A stretch of 64,000 nt of DNA, taken from positions 62,001-126,000 of the forward strand of contig NZ_PQFZ01000013.1 of assembly GCF_002917105.1 (NCBI RefSeq), given 5' to 3'. Below are positions 25,270-35,004 of the stretch, one piece after another. This DNA is from Allobosea psychrotolerans (GTDB lineage Bacteria > Pseudomonadota > Alphaproteobacteria > Rhizobiales > Beijerinckiaceae). Within the stretch, counting starts at the first letter, position 1. Every line of letters begins with the position of its first letter. A program made the position numbers and the translations under genes. The notes below the pieces were generated by a model. It was not told the origin of the DNA. It ran no database searches and saw nothing but the letters and a program-made list of their open reading frames with translations.

Positions 25270-26391
25270 CTAGCGATCCCTGGGGTCGAGCGCGTCGCGC
25301 AGGCCGTCGCCGAGGAAGTTGAGCGCAAACAGCGTCGTCACAAGGGAGGCTGCGGGGAAGGCCAGCATCCACCAGGCGCCCTGGATGGCGCGCGCGCCGT
25401 CCGAGATCAGCGCGCCCCAGCTCGTCATCGGCTCCTGCACGCCGAGCCCGAGGAAGGACAGGAAGCTCTCCAGCAAGATGACCTTGGGCACCAGCAGCGT
25501 GACATAGACGATCACGGGGCCGAGTGTGTTGGGGATGATGTGGCGCCAGATGATGCCGCCCGTGGTGACGCCCAGTGCCTCGGCCGCCAGCACATATTCC
25601 TGCCGCTTGAGCGAGAGCGTCTGGCCCCGGACGATCCGGGCCATGTCGAGCCATTCGATCGCGCCCACTGCCAGGAACATCAGGATGAAGTTTCGGCCGA
25701 AGAATACCACCAGCAGGATGACGAAGAAGATGAAGGGCAGGGCGTAGAGCACATCGACCACGCGCATCATCAGCATGTCGATGCGCCCGCCGAGATAGCC
25801 GGCGGCCGCGCCATAGAGCACGCCGATGATCAGCGCGACGCCGGTCGCGAGCAGGCCTATGGCCAGCGAGACGCGCCCCGCGATCAGGGTGCGGGTCAGG
25901 AGGTCGCGGCCATTCGCATCGGTGCCGAACAGGAAGCGCTGACGCTTGAGCGGGACCTCGAGGGCAAGCCTGCGGCCCTCCTCTTCATTCGCTGTGATCC
26001 GGGGTGTGCCGAACTGGTCGGAGCGGTCGAAATAGACCAGCAGGCGCTGGTCGATCGGGCGTGGCGAGGTCAGCGTCAGGCGCAGGCTTTCGCCCACGAC
26101 CGCGACATCGCCCGGCGTCGCGCGGATGCGGGCGGCGATGCGCTGGACGGCGGCGGGGATCGCATCGGCTTTCGGATAGCTCTCCAGGCTGGCGGGCACG
26201 CGGACATAGTCGGGATAGACCCGGTCGTAAGGGTGGCCGGTGAGCCAAGGGCCGGCGATGCAGGAGAGCGCCATCAGCCCCAGCACGATCAGGCTCGCGA
26301 CCGCCGCGCGGTTGCGCATCAGGCGGTTGCGCGCATCCTGCCAGAGCGAGCGGCCGATCATGGGCAGGGGCGTGAGAGGCGAATCGCTCAT
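25270..26391 (-). CDS. Peptide-type ABC transporter permease, OppC/DppC-like
   Basis: This 373-residue permease has an N-terminal membrane anchor, a periplasmic stretch of about 110 residues, then five membrane helices. LFGTDANGRDLLTRTL is the typical entry motif and EYVLAAEALGVTTGGIIWRHIIPN is the EAA coupling loop. The long periplasmic insert resembles YejE-type permeases. It ends 1 bp before the ATPase gene and begins 10 bp after the OppB-like gene stop. Confidence 0.9.
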   Translation of the reverse strand: MSDSPLTPLPMIGRSLWQDARNRLMRNRAAVASLIVLGLMALSCIAGPWLTGHPYDRVYPDYVRVPASLESYPKADAIPAAVQRIAARIRATPGDVAVVGESLRLTLTSPRPIDQRLLVYFDRSDQFGTPRITANEEEGRRLALEVPLKRQRFLFGTDANGRDLLTRTLIAGRVSLAIGLLATGVALIIGVLYGAAAGYLGGRIDMLMMRVVDVLYALPFIFFVILLVVFFGRNFILMFLAVGAIEWLDMARIVRGQTLSLKRQEYVLAAEALGVTTGGIIWRHIIPNTLGPVIVYVTLLVPKVILLESFLSFLGLGVQEPMTSWGALISDGARAIQGAWWMLAFPAASLVTTLFALNFLGDGLRDALDPRDR

Positions 26392-26401
26392 CGCGCCATG
26401 C

Positions 26402-27322
26402 TCAATCCAACCTGACGCGGGGGTCGAGCAGGGCGTAGAGCAGGTCGACCGCGAGGTTGAAGACCAGCACGAAGACGGCGATGACGACGACCGTGCCCAT
26501 CACCAGCGTGTAGTCGCGGTTGAGCGCGCCCTCGACGAAATAGCGGCCGATGCCGGGAATGCCGAAGATCGTCTCGACCACGACCGAACCGGTGAGAAGG
26601 GCTGCCGCCGCCGGGCCGAGATAGGAGACCACCGGCAGGGCCGAGGCTCGCAGCGCATGCAGTGCGACCGTTGAACCGTCGAGCCCCTGGGCACGCAAGG
26701 TGCGGATATGGTTGGCGCGCAGGGTCTCGATCATGGCCGCCCGCGTCATCCGCGCGATCACCGCGATCTGCGGCAGCGCCAGCGTGACGACCGGCAGGAT
26801 GACGTTGCGCAAGGCCCCGCCATTCCAGCCGCCGACCGGCAGCCAGGCGAGCGTCAGCCCGAAGACGATCTGCAGCACCGGCGCGACGACGAAATTGGGG
26901 ATGGTGATGCCGGCCGCGGCGAAGCCCATCACCGCGTGGTCGGCGTTGCCGTTCTGGCGGAAGGCGGCAAGCGCTCCCAGCGGCCCGCCGATCAGGAGGG
27001 CGAGCGCCAGCGCGCAGGCGCCGAGCCGCATCGAGACCGGCAGGCCCTGCGCGAACAGTTCGGCGATCGAGAAATCGCGGAAATAGAAGGACGGGCCGAA
27101 ATCGCCGCGCAGCAGCGCGCCGAGATAGGTCAGGTATTGCTGATAGAGCGGTTGGTCGAGCTGGTAGATGCGCCGCAGGTTCTCCATCACCTTGGCCTCC
27201 AGCGGCCGTTCGAGATCGAACGGCCCGCCGGGCGCGACGCGCATCAGGAAGAACGACAGCGTCACCACGACGAAGAGCGTCGGGATCGCGGTTGCGAGGC
27301 GGCGCAGGATGAAGGGGAGCAT
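26402..27322 (-). CDS. Peptide-type ABC transporter permease, OppB/DppB-like
   Basis: This 306-residue permease starts MLPFILRRLATAIPTLFVV, with FFLMRVAPGGPFD after the first helix, a diagnostic opening of this family. The EAA-like loop NHIRTLRAQGLDGSTVALHALRASALP follows helix 4. It is the second gene of the operon after the binding protein, with a repeat-filled gap of about 155 bp between them. Confidence 0.9.
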   Translation of the reverse strand: MLPFILRRLATAIPTLFVVVTLSFFLMRVAPGGPFDLERPLEAKVMENLRRIYQLDQPLYQQYLTYLGALLRGDFGPSFYFRDFSIAELFAQGLPVSMRLGACALALALLIGGPLGALAAFRQNGNADHAVMGFAAAGITIPNFVVAPVLQIVFGLTLAWLPVGGWNGGALRNVILPVVTLALPQIAVIARMTRAAMIETLRANHIRTLRAQGLDGSTVALHALRASALPVVSYLGPAAAALLTGSVVVETIFGIPGIGRYFVEGALNRDYTLVMGTVVVIAVFVLVFNLAVDLLYALLDPRVRLD

Positions 27323-27337
27323 CAGCGGACGCGCCGC

Positions 27338-27468
27338 GTCATTCCGGGGCGGCCCGCAAGGGCCGAGCCGGGAACCCACGACCGGGTGAGACTTGCGCCG
27401 AAACCAGTCGCAAACGCCCGTCCAGTCGTGGGTTCCGGGTTCGCGCCTTTGGCGCGCCCCGGAATGAC
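27338..27468. repeat. Dispersed palindromic repeat family B, copy 4
   Basis: gtcattccggggcggcc ... ggcgcgccccggaatgac with the usual inner gggttccgggttc arm, between the binding-protein gene and the OppB-like gene of the same operon. Confidence 0.85.
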
Positions 27469-27476
27469 AGCAAGAT

Positions 27477-29078
27477 TCAAGGCTTCAAGCTCAGGAACCG
27501 CGTCGGGATCGCCCCGCGCAGGTTCTGCTCGAAGCCGACCAGCTTGGGCGAGACCAGGTTCTTGGTGGAATAATACAGGATCGGGATCCAGGGCACGTCG
27601 GCTGCCAGGATCGCGTCGGCCTCGCGCAGGATCGCGGCGCGCTTGGCGAGGTCGACCTCGTCGGCGGCGGTCTTCATCAGCTTGTCGAAGGTCGGGTTGT
27701 CGTATTTGCCCGAGTTGAAGCCGGTATTGTCGCTCTGGAACAGGAAGAGGAAGTTCTGCGGGTCGGAATAATCGCCGATCCAGCCATAGCGGGCGACGTC
27801 GAAATCGCCGCCGTCGCGCAGGAAGGCGAAATGCGTCTTGCCGTCGGTGTTGATGAAGGAGGTTTCGACGCCGATCGCCTTCCACTGCTCGGCGATGGCG
27901 ATCATGGTGCGGCGGTTGTTGTCGGTGGTGTTGTAGCGCAGCTGGACTTTCAGCGGCACTCCGGGGCCGAAGCCCGCGGCGGCGAGCAGCCGCTTCGCCT
28001 CGTCCTCGCGGTCGAGCGGCGAGGCGTTCTTGAAGTCGGCCTCGGCGCGCTCGCCGTAATTGCCGATATTGGGCGGGATCACGCCATAGGCCGGCAGCAT
28101 CGTGCCGCCCCAGATCTCGTCGGCGATGAATTCGCGGTCGATCACCAATGACAGCGCCCGGCGCACGCGGACATCGTCGAAGGGCTTCTTGGCGCTGTTG
28201 ATGATCAGGAAATAGGTGCCCAGATAGGGCGCGACCTTGACCTGGTCGCCGAGCTTCTCGCGCAACTGCTTGATCTGGTCGGCCGGGATGTCGGTCGTCA
28301 GGTGCAATTCGCCGGCCTGGAAGCGGCGCGCCGCGGCAGCCAGATCCGAGGAGGGGTAATAGATCACCGTGTCGATCTTGACGTTGGCGGCGTCGTGGAA
28401 GGCCTTGTTCTTGTCGAGCCGGATATGGGAGTTGGGCACGAACTCCTTCAGCACATAGGCGCCGTTCGAGACCCAGTTCTCCGGCTTGACGAAATCCTTG
28501 CCGAACTTGGCGACCGAGGCCGGGTGGACCGGCAGCCCGCTCTGATGCGTCAGCAGTTCAAGCAGATAGGGCGTCGGCCGCTCCAGCTTGAGCTCGAGGG
28601 TGTGCTCGTCGAGCGCCTTCACGCCGAGATCGTCGAGCCTGGTGTCGGCAGCGGCCTTGTTGATCTTCTCGGCATTGAGGATGGGATAGAGGATATTGGC
28701 GTATTTCGCCCCGGTCTCAGGGTTCACCATCCGCCGCAGCGAGAACACGAAATCAGACGCAGTGACCGGGTCGCCATTCGACCATTTCGCGGTGCTGCGC
28801 AGCTTGAAGAGGTAGGTCTTGCCGTCCGGCGACATCGTCCAGCTCTCGGCGACGCCGGGCACGACCTCGCCCTTCATGCTGTGGATGACCAGCCCCTCGG
28901 AGAGGTCCCGCAGCAGATGCGCTTCGGTGACCGTCGAGGTCTTGTGGGCGTCGAGCGTCTCGGGGTCGCCGTCATTGCCGCGGTGGAAGACCACCTGAGC
29001 GGCGGCCGTCGCCACGCCGGAGATGGCAAAGCCTGCGGCAAGCAGGAAGGGCACGGCGCGGCGCGTGACGTCGAACAT
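27477..29078 (-). CDS. Peptide-type ABC transporter substrate-binding protein
   Basis: This 533-residue solute-binding protein is in the OppA/DppA family (SBP_bac_5). A signal peptide (MFDVTRRAVPFLLAAGFAIS, cleavage near ATAAAQ) is followed by LDAHKTSTVTEAHLLRDLSEGL and WSNGDPVTASDFVFSLRR, the usual conserved blocks. The family binds oligopeptides but also opines and other ligands. It leads the four-gene importer operon that runs down to 23670. Confidence 0.9.
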   Translation of the reverse strand: MFDVTRRAVPFLLAAGFAISGVATAAAQVVFHRGNDGDPETLDAHKTSTVTEAHLLRDLSEGLVIHSMKGEVVPGVAESWTMSPDGKTYLFKLRSTAKWSNGDPVTASDFVFSLRRMVNPETGAKYANILYPILNAEKINKAAADTRLDDLGVKALDEHTLELKLERPTPYLLELLTHQSGLPVHPASVAKFGKDFVKPENWVSNGAYVLKEFVPNSHIRLDKNKAFHDAANVKIDTVIYYPSSDLAAAARRFQAGELHLTTDIPADQIKQLREKLGDQVKVAPYLGTYFLIINSAKKPFDDVRVRRALSLVIDREFIADEIWGGTMLPAYGVIPPNIGNYGERAEADFKNASPLDREDEAKRLLAAAGFGPGVPLKVQLRYNTTDNNRRTMIAIAEQWKAIGVETSFINTDGKTHFAFLRDGGDFDVARYGWIGDYSDPQNFLFLFQSDNTGFNSGKYDNPTFDKLMKTAADEVDLAKRAAILREADAILAADVPWIPILYYSTKNLVSPKLVGFEQNLRGAIPTRFLSLKP

Positions 29079-29209
29079 GGAAGCCTCCCCTGGCGGTGGC
29101 CGACTCTGCGGCGCACAGGCATCGTCAGGGAAGTAGAGCCCGGCTTTCAGCGCCTGCCAAGGCGGAAAAACAGGTCTTGGAGACCGGTGGTTTGAATTGG
29201 AACCACGGC

Positions 29210-29258
29210 GTCATTCCGGGGCTGCGCCCCCGGGTCCGACCTTTGGTCGGCCCAAGGA
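29210..29258. repeat. Family B repeat, truncated
   Basis: gtcattccggggctgcgcccccgggtccgac matches the left end of family B. The right half is missing. Confidence 0.65.
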
Positions 29259-29276
29259 TAAACTCCGCGAAGATCC

Positions 29277-29396
29277 GTCATTGCGAGGAGCGTGAGCGAC
29301 GAAGCAATCCAGGAGGTTTCGCTCGACGGCCCCTGGATTGCTTCGCGGAGCCTGGACTCGGGCTTGCCGAGGCAAGACCCGGGTGCTCGCAATGAC
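29277..29396. repeat. Dispersed palindromic repeat family A, copy 3
   Basis: gtcattgcgaggagcgtgagcgacgaagcaatcc at the left and ggattgcttcgcgga ... tgctcgcaatgac at the right. The right arm carries an extra palindrome (tcgggcttgccgaggcaagacccgggt). Confidence 0.85.
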
Positions 29397-29400
29397 GCGT

Positions 29401-31704
29401 CTAGCCAGCCACTGCGATTGCCGCCCGCTCCTGCGCCTCGACCACCGCCAGCGCCGTCATGTTGACGACGCCGCGCGCCGTCACCGAGCCGGTGAGGATA
29501 TGGGCGGGCTTGGCCGCGCCGATCAGGATCGGCCCGACGGGCAGCGCGTCCGCCAGCACCTTGGCGAATTGATAGGCGATGTTGGCGGCGTCGAGATTGG
29601 GGAAAATCAGGACGTTGGCGACGCCCTTCAGGCGCGACGAGGGCAGCACGCGCTCGCGCACCATGGCGACGAGCGCGGTATCGGCCTCCATCTCGCCGTC
29701 GCATTCCAGCTCCGGCGCACGCTCGCGGATCAGGCCGAGAGCCTTGCGCATCTTGAGCGAGGAGGGCGTGTCGGCGGCGCCGAAATCCGAATGCGAGAGC
29801 AAGGCGATCTTGGGTTCGATGCCGAAGCGCGCGACATGGCTCGCCGCGAGCACCGTCATGTCGGCGATCTCCTCGGCGGTCGGGTCGGCCTTCACATGGG
29901 TGTCGGCCAGGAAGAAGGCGCCCTTGTTGGTGATGATCAGGGTCATCGCCGAGATGTCGCAGACGCCGGGCTGCAGGCCGATGATGTCCTTGATGTGCCG
30001 CAGCCGCGAGAGATAGCGCCCCTCCAGCCCGGCGATCATGGCGTCGGCCTCGCCGCGCGCCACGGCCAGCGCCGCGATGACCGTGTTGTTGGTGCGCACC
30101 AGCGAGCGGGCGGCGTCGGGCGTGATGCCGCGCCGGCCGGCGATGTCGAGATAGGTCTGGACGTAGTCGCGATAGCGCGGATCGTCCTCCGGATTGATCA
30201 GTTCGAAATCCCGGCCGGGCTTGATCGACAGGCCGAAGCGCTCGATGCGCGTCTCGATCACGCTCGGGCGGCCGATCAGGATCGGGACCGCGAGCCCTTC
30301 CTCGAGCGCGACCTGGGCGGCGCGCAGCACGCGCTCATCCTCGCCCTCGGCATAGATCACGCGCTTGGGGTCGGCCTTCGCCTGGGCGAAGAGCGGCTTC
30401 ATGATGAAGCCGGAGCGGAAGACGAAGCGCGACAGGTCCTCGCGATAGGCCTCGACATCCTCGAGCGGTTTGCGCGCCACGCCGGTCGCCATCGCGGCCT
30501 CGGCGACGGCGGGTGCGATGCGCAGGATCAGGCGCGGGTCGAAGGGGTTGGGGATCAGCGAGGTCGCACCAAAAGTCGAGGCCTCGCCGCCATAGGCGCG
30601 CGCCGCGATGTCCGAGGTCGCCTCACGGGCAAGCGCCGCGATGGCGCGCACGGCCGCGAGCTTCATCGCCTCGTTGATCGTCGTCGCCTGCACGTCGAGC
30701 GCGCCGCGGAAGATATAGGGAAAGCACAGGACGTTGTTGACCTGGTTCGGATAGTCCGAGCGCCCGGTGCAGATCATCGCGTCCGGGCGCACGGCGAGCG
30801 CGTCCTCCGGCGTGATCTCGGGGTTGGGGTTGGCGAGCGCCAGGATCAAGGGCTTGGCTGCCATCTGCTTGGCCATCTCGGGCTTGAGCACGCCCGCCGC
30901 GGAGAGGCCGAGGAAGATGTCGGCGCCGCCGATGACCTCGGCCAGCGTGCGGGCGTCGGTCTCCTGCGCATAGACCTCCTTCCAGCGGTCCATCAGCGTG
31001 TTGCGGCCCTTATGGACCACGCCTTCGAGGTCGGTGACCCAGATATTCCGGCGCTGGGCCCCGAGCGAGACCAGCAGGTTGAGGCAGGCGAGCGCGGCGG
31101 CGCCTGCGCCGGAGACGACGATCTTGACTTCGCCGATATGCTTGCCGGAGAGATCGAGCCCGTTCAGCACCGCCGCGCTGACGATGATCGCCGTGCCGTG
31201 CTGGTCGTCATGGAAGACCGGGATCTGCATCCGGGCCTTGAGCTGCTCCTCGATCTCGAAGCATTCGGGACCCTTGATGTCCTCGAGATTGATGCCGCCG
31301 AAGGTCGGCTCCAGCGCCGCGACGACCTCGACGAATTTCTCGATGTTCTTCTGCTCGACCTCGATGTCGAAGCAGTCGATGCCGGCGAATTTCTTGAACA
31401 GGACCGCCTTGCCCTCCATCACCGGCTTGGAGGCGAGCGGTCCGATGTCGCCGAGGCCGAGCACGGCGGTACCGTTGGTGATGACGGCGACGAGGTTCTG
31501 GCGCGAGGTCAGTTCGGCGGCCTGGCTGGGATCGTCGACGATCGCCTCGCAGGCGGCAGCCACGCCGGGCGAATAGGCCAGCGCCAGATCGCGCTGGTTG
31601 CCGAGCGGCTTGGTCGCCTGGATTTCGATCTTACCGGGGCGTGGGCTGCGATGGTAGACGAGCGCGCCCGAGCGCATATCCGCCGACAAGGTACTCTTGG
31701 CCAT
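29401..31704 (-). CDS. maeB: NADP-dependent malic enzyme with C-terminal phosphotransacetylase-like domain
   Basis: This 767-residue MaeB-type enzyme decarboxylates malate to pyruvate with NADP+ reduction. The N-terminal part (about 1-430) has [12 protein letters not shown], the malic-enzyme [14 protein letters not shown] motif, [11 protein letters not shown] (metal site) and a Rossmann region [13 protein letters not shown]. The C-terminal part (about 445-765) is a phosphotransacetylase-like domain, usually regulatory. ATG 31704 is preferred to GTG 31710. The enzyme links C4 acids to pyruvate and NADPH supply. Length is standard for the fused class. Confidence 0.95.
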   Translation of the reverse strand: MAKSTLSADMRSGALVYHRSPRPGKIEIQATKPLGNQRDLALAYSPGVAAACEAIVDDPSQAAELTSRQNLVAVITNGTAVLGLGDIGPLASKPVMEGKAVLFKKFAGIDCFDIEVEQKNIEKFVEVVAALEPTFGGINLEDIKGPECFEIEEQLKARMQIPVFHDDQHGTAIIVSAAVLNGLDLSGKHIGEVKIVVSGAGAAALACLNLLVSLGAQRRNIWVTDLEGVVHKGRNTLMDRWKEVYAQETDARTLAEVIGGADIFLGLSAAGVLKPEMAKQMAAKPLILALANPNPEITPEDALAVRPDAMICTGRSDYPNQVNNVLCFPYIFRGALDVQATTINEAMKLAAVRAIAALAREATSDIAARAYGGEASTFGATSLIPNPFDPRLILRIAPAVAEAAMATGVARKPLEDVEAYREDLSRFVFRSGFIMKPLFAQAKADPKRVIYAEGEDERVLRAAQVALEEGLAVPILIGRPSVIETRIERFGLSIKPGRDFELINPEDDPRYRDYVQTYLDIAGRRGITPDAARSLVRTNNTVIAALAVARGEADAMIAGLEGRYLSRLRHIKDIIGLQPGVCDISAMTLIITNKGAFFLADTHVKADPTAEEIADMTVLAASHVARFGIEPKIALLSHSDFGAADTPSSLKMRKALGLIRERAPELECDGEMEADTALVAMVRERVLPSSRLKGVANVLIFPNLDAANIAYQFAKVLADALPVGPILIGAAKPAHILTGSVTARGVVNMTALAVVEAQERAAIAVAG

Positions 31705-32010
31705 CCCCACGCTTCCTTCGCATCGCCGTCAATCCGAGCAAACGGGGTCGCGCGGAAAAGCGGCGGCGTCAAGCGCGGGCGGGAGATGAAGGGCTCGCGC
31801 CGAGGCAAATTCTTCGAACCCGCACCGAGCCCAGCTGCCGAAGGCAGCGTGGAAGCCCGCCGCCAGCCCAGCATGAATGGCGGCTTAACAAGGCCGGCAT
31901 CGCGAAAAAATAATGCGCTTGGAGCGCCATGGTTGCGCTGAATTATCGTTCCCACATGCCCGCCGCTCGGTCATTGGCCGGCTGTTCCTGGCGGTTCTTC
32001 CTGGGAGGGG
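31705..32010. other. 306-bp divergent intergenic region
   Basis: I see no gene and no copy of the dispersed repeats here, unlike most gaps in the window. It must hold the promoters of maeB and of the MoxR operon. A TTAAC half-site occurs near 31885. GGGAGGGG stands directly before the MoxR start. Confidence 0.5.
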
Positions 32011-33048
32011 ATGATGGACGCAATGCGCTCAGCCTTCGACGAAGTCGTCACGCTGCGTCAGGCCAAGCAACTGATCCAGTGCATGGCTCATGAGCAGAGC
32101 TTTCTGCTGCTTTCGGCCCCGGGATTGGGCAAGTCCGAGCTGGTTTATGAGGCGGCGCGCGAGGCCGGCCTGCCCTGCCGCTCGCTGCTCGGCACGCAGA
32201 TCGCTCCTGAGGATGTGAGCGGTATTCCGCGCATCATCGGCGAGCGCTCGGTCTTCTGCCCGCCGCGCGTCCTGCTGCCGGAGAAGCCTGAACCCTTCTG
32301 CCTGTTCCTCGATGAATTGCCGGCCTGCTCGCCCGACGTCCAGAAGGCGTTCTACTCGCTCCTGCTCGAGCGCCGGCTCGGCGAGCATGCCCTGCCCAAG
32401 GGCACCTGGGTGGTCGCAGCGGGCAACCGCCTGCAGGACCGCGCCCTGGTGCGGGCGATGAGCTCGGCCCTCGTCAACCGCGTCACCATCCTGCAATTGC
32501 GGGTGGATGTCGCGGAATGGCTCGCCTGGGCGCAGCGCGCCGGCGTCCGGGCCGAGATCCGCAGCTTCATCGCGACGATTCCCGACGCCCTGATGCGCCC
32601 GGTGCCGGCCGAGCCGACGCCGTTCTCGACGCCGCGCGCCTGGGCGCTGCTGTCGCGCGCGCTCGACATGGCCCAGAAGGCCGGGCTGCTCGGCAACGAG
32701 ACGCGCCGGGCGCTGGCTTTCGGGCGGCTCTCGCCGGAGGATGCGGTGGTGTTCTGCGCGCTGGCGGAGGATTCGATCGGCGCCGTGCGGCCGCTGGAGG
32801 AATATCTGCGCAAGCCGGAGCTCCTGCCCAAGGGCGATTCGGCGCGCTGGTTCATCCTCGACTGCATCCGCCAATTCGTCCGCGACGGCCGGGCTGACGG
32901 CATCAGGCCGCATGTCGTCAACCGCTTCCTGCGCGCCCTCTCCAGCGAGCATCAGCTCCTCCTGCTCAACGACATGGTCGAGACATGGGGCGCGCTCGGG
33001 GCCGACCGCGCCATGCACGCGCTCCTGCGCAAGGTCGCGGCGGCATGA
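32011..33048 (+). CDS. MoxR-type AAA+ ATPase
   Basis: This 345-residue AAA+ ATPase has Walker A at 36-42 (APGLGKS), Walker B at 96-103 (FCLFLDEL), sensor-1 asparagine N139 in VVAAGNR and a helical lid in the C-terminal half. MoxR proteins act as chaperone-like ATPases with VWA partners. The stop overlaps the start of the next gene (ATGA), so the two are translationally coupled. The Shine-Dalgarno sequence GGGAGG fits ATG 32014 slightly better than ATG 32011. It is the first gene of a three-gene operon with a metallopeptidase-VWA protein and an LCCL protein. Confidence 0.9.
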   Translation: MMDAMRSAFDEVVTLRQAKQLIQCMAHEQSFLLLSAPGLGKSELVYEAAREAGLPCRSLLGTQIAPEDVSGIPRIIGERSVFCPPRVLLPEKPEPFCLFLDELPACSPDVQKAFYSLLLERRLGEHALPKGTWVVAAGNRLQDRALVRAMSSALVNRVTILQLRVDVAEWLAWAQRAGVRAEIRSFIATIPDALMRPVPAEPTPFSTPRAWALLSRALDMAQKAGLLGNETRRALAFGRLSPEDAVVFCALAEDSIGAVRPLEEYLRKPELLPKGDSARWFILDCIRQFVRDGRADGIRPHVVNRFLRALSSEHQLLLLNDMVETWGALGADRAMHALLRKVAAA

Positions 33049-34304
33049 ACGGCGCTCCGGAGAGGCCTGCCGATGAACGCGCCACCCGCGCGCGGATCGC
33101 GAAGGGCTTGCGGCTGGTGACAGTCCCGTTTCCGCATCTCTCGGGCCTGGCGGCGGCGGTGCGCGTCGAGATCGATGCGCGCGTGCCGACGATGGGCGTC
33201 TTCGCCTCCGGCCGGATGCTGGTGAACCCGTCCTTCACAGCGCGGCTCTCGGCCGACGATCTCGTCTTCGTGCTCGCCCACGAGCTCCTGCATCTGGCGC
33301 TGCGCACCCATGACCGGGCGCGCGGCAGCGCCGCGCTCGAGTTCAACTACGCCCATGACTACATCCTCAACGACATCCTGCGGCAGGCGTTGGGCACGGT
33401 GACGATCCCGGCGGGCGGGCTCGACATGCCCGGCGCGCGCGAGAAATCGGCCGAGGAGATCGTCCTCGACATGCGCCGCAGCAGCCACTTCATGTCCTCC
33501 CGCACGCAGGTCTGGGAGGGACAGGTCGCGACCGTCGAGCAGGTGCTCGGCGCTGCCCGGCAGGCGCCCGACGGCACGATGGGCGACGCGCTCGACGCCA
33601 GGCGCGAGCGCGAGCTTTTCCCGCAGGACACGGCCGACCAGGCTGAGCGCAGCCGGGCGATCCGCGATCTGGCCGGGCGCGGCATGGTGCTGGCCAAGGC
33701 GATGGGCGCGATGCGCGGACGCGGTGACGGGCCGGGTGGTTCGCAGCAGCATGTCCAGGCACAGCGCGGCCTCTACCGCACGCCCTGGCATGTCGCGCTC
33801 CAGATCTGGCTCGAAGGCGCAGCACCGGGCGAGCGGAGCTTCACCCGCGCCTCGCGGCGCGGCAACGACCGCACCGATCTCGTGATGCCGGGCCGCAAGC
33901 GCCATTCCTGGATGCTCAACGTCATCCTCGACACCAGCGCCTCGATGGGGGACGAGATCCCGCTCGTGCTCGGCGCCATCGCCGATTTCTGCGATGTGGC
34001 CGGGGTCGACGAGATCCGCGTCGTGCAGTGCGATACCGTCGTGACCTCCGACGAAATCCTCTCGCCGGGCGGGCTCGCGACTTACGAGATCTCAGGCTAT
34101 GGCGGCAGCGACCTGACGCCGGCGCTCGCCGCTCTGGCCGAGGATGGGCGTGTGACCGCCGCGGTCGTCATCACCGATGGCGACATCACCTACCCGGCCG
34201 AGCCCGTTCCCTATGCGGTGCTCTGGGTGCTGCCGAAACCCTCCTCGACCTTCCAGCCGCCCTATGGGCGGGTCATCACCCTGGAGCCGGGAGACATGCC
34301 GTGA
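33045..34304 (+). CDS. Putative metallopeptidase-VWA fusion protein (DUF2201 type)
   Basis: This 419-residue protein has two recognisable parts. The N-terminal half carries a zincin motif HELLH at 79-83 with downstream NYAHDYILND. The C-terminal domain is VWA-like, with the MIDAS DxSxS at 296-300 (DTSAS), a conserved SDLTPAL threonine and ITDGD at 376-380. This architecture matches the DUF2201 / VWA-like family of predicted metallopeptidases found next to MoxR ATPases. The active site looks intact. The likely role is an ATPase-controlled protease or chaperone; the target is unknown. The start overlaps the MoxR stop by 4 bp. Confidence 0.85.
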   Translation: MNGAPERPADERATRARIAKGLRLVTVPFPHLSGLAAAVRVEIDARVPTMGVFASGRMLVNPSFTARLSADDLVFVLAHELLHLALRTHDRARGSAALEFNYAHDYILNDILRQALGTVTIPAGGLDMPGAREKSAEEIVLDMRRSSHFMSSRTQVWEGQVATVEQVLGAARQAPDGTMGDALDARRERELFPQDTADQAERSRAIRDLAGRGMVLAKAMGAMRGRGDGPGGSQQHVQAQRGLYRTPWHVALQIWLEGAAPGERSFTRASRRGNDRTDLVMPGRKRHSWMLNVILDTSASMGDEIPLVLGAIADFCDVAGVDEIRVVQCDTVVTSDEILSPGGLATYEISGYGGSDLTPALAALAEDGRVTAAVVITDGDITYPAEPVPYAVLWVLPKPSSTFQPPYGRVITLEPGDMP

Positions 34305-34317
34305 AAGGAGGCTTGCC

Positions 34318-34704
34318 ATGAAAGTCGTCCAGGACCTGATCGCCTATTTCGACCGGCGCGGACAGCTGTCGCGCCGGCAGCTCAAGAAGCTGCTCGATCA
34401 GAACTCCGTCGCCTCCGAGGCGCCGCCGAACATGCACGGACTCTGCGAAAAAGTTGGTGCGGTCTATTATTTCCGCATTACGGGCGTGGTCGAAGGCCAG
34501 CTCTGGGGCACGGATATCTATAGCGGCGATTCGGCGCTTGGGGCTGCCGCCGTGCATATGGGGCTGCTGAAGCCCGGCAAGACCGGCGTTTTCCGGGTCA
34601 CGGTGGTGACGCCGCCGGAAAAATTCCCCGGCACCGAACGCAACGGCGTGACCAGCACCGAATATGGCAGCTACCAATATGCCTGGCAGCTCTCGGCGAT
34701 TTGA
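34318..34704 (+). CDS. LCCL-domain protein, third gene of the MoxR/VWA operon
   Basis: This 128-residue cytoplasmic-looking protein has no signal peptide. Residues about 1-30 are a basic helical segment (FDRRGQLSRRQLKKLL). Residues about 43-125 resemble an LCCL domain: LWGTDIYSGDSALGAAAVHMGLL, then a beta-rich part with GVTSTEYGSYQYAWQL. LCCL was first described in animal extracellular proteins (Limulus factor C, cochlin); bacterial versions exist but are poorly characterised. A perfect AAAGGAGG Shine-Dalgarno sequence lies 6 nt before ATG 34318, only 13 bp after the VWA stop, so it belongs to the operon. It may be the ligand-sensing or adaptor part. Confidence 0.75.
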   Translation: MKVVQDLIAYFDRRGQLSRRQLKKLLDQNSVASEAPPNMHGLCEKVGAVYYFRITGVVEGQLWGTDIYSGDSALGAAAVHMGLLKPGKTGVFRVTVVTPPEKFPGTERNGVTSTEYGSYQYAWQLSAI

Positions 34705-34791
34705 ACGCGGGGCTGGCGACGATGCCCTGAATTGCTCGTTGTGGCTTGCTCTGACGGCCTTGAGCGCTGAGCGATGGCGCTATTCTCTGCC

Positions 34792-34938
34792 GTCATTCCG
34801 GGGCGATCCGAAGGATCGAGCCCGGAACCCAGAACCGATGCCGCTGCTTGAGAAGGCAAGGGGGGGCCGGCTCGCTTCACGACGACACGCATCGGTTCTG
34901 GGTTCCGGGCCCATGGCTGCGCCATGTCCCGGAATGAC
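34792..34938. repeat. Dispersed palindromic repeat family B, copy 5
   Basis: gtcattccggggcgatccgaagg ... catgtcccggaatgac with inner cccggaacccagaaccg / cggttctgggttccggg. It occupies most of the 300-bp gap after the LCCL gene. Confidence 0.85.
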
Positions 34939-35004
34939 GGCAGAGAATAACGTGGTCGCCGAGCGTCGTGAGATTAAGCCGTGGCGGAGAGCCTACGTCT
35001 CCGC

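Larger units (their letters stand above)
29079..29400. other. 322-bp gap filled with repeats
   Basis: There is no gene. It contains a truncated family B element (29210-29258) followed by a complete family A element (29277-29396), which ends within 5 bp of the malic enzyme stop. Confidence 0.7.

Noticed and set aside
29338-31941. Long plus-strand open frame of 867 codons
   Set aside because: Antisense to malic enzyme; composition is Arg/Asp/Gly-rich without motifs.
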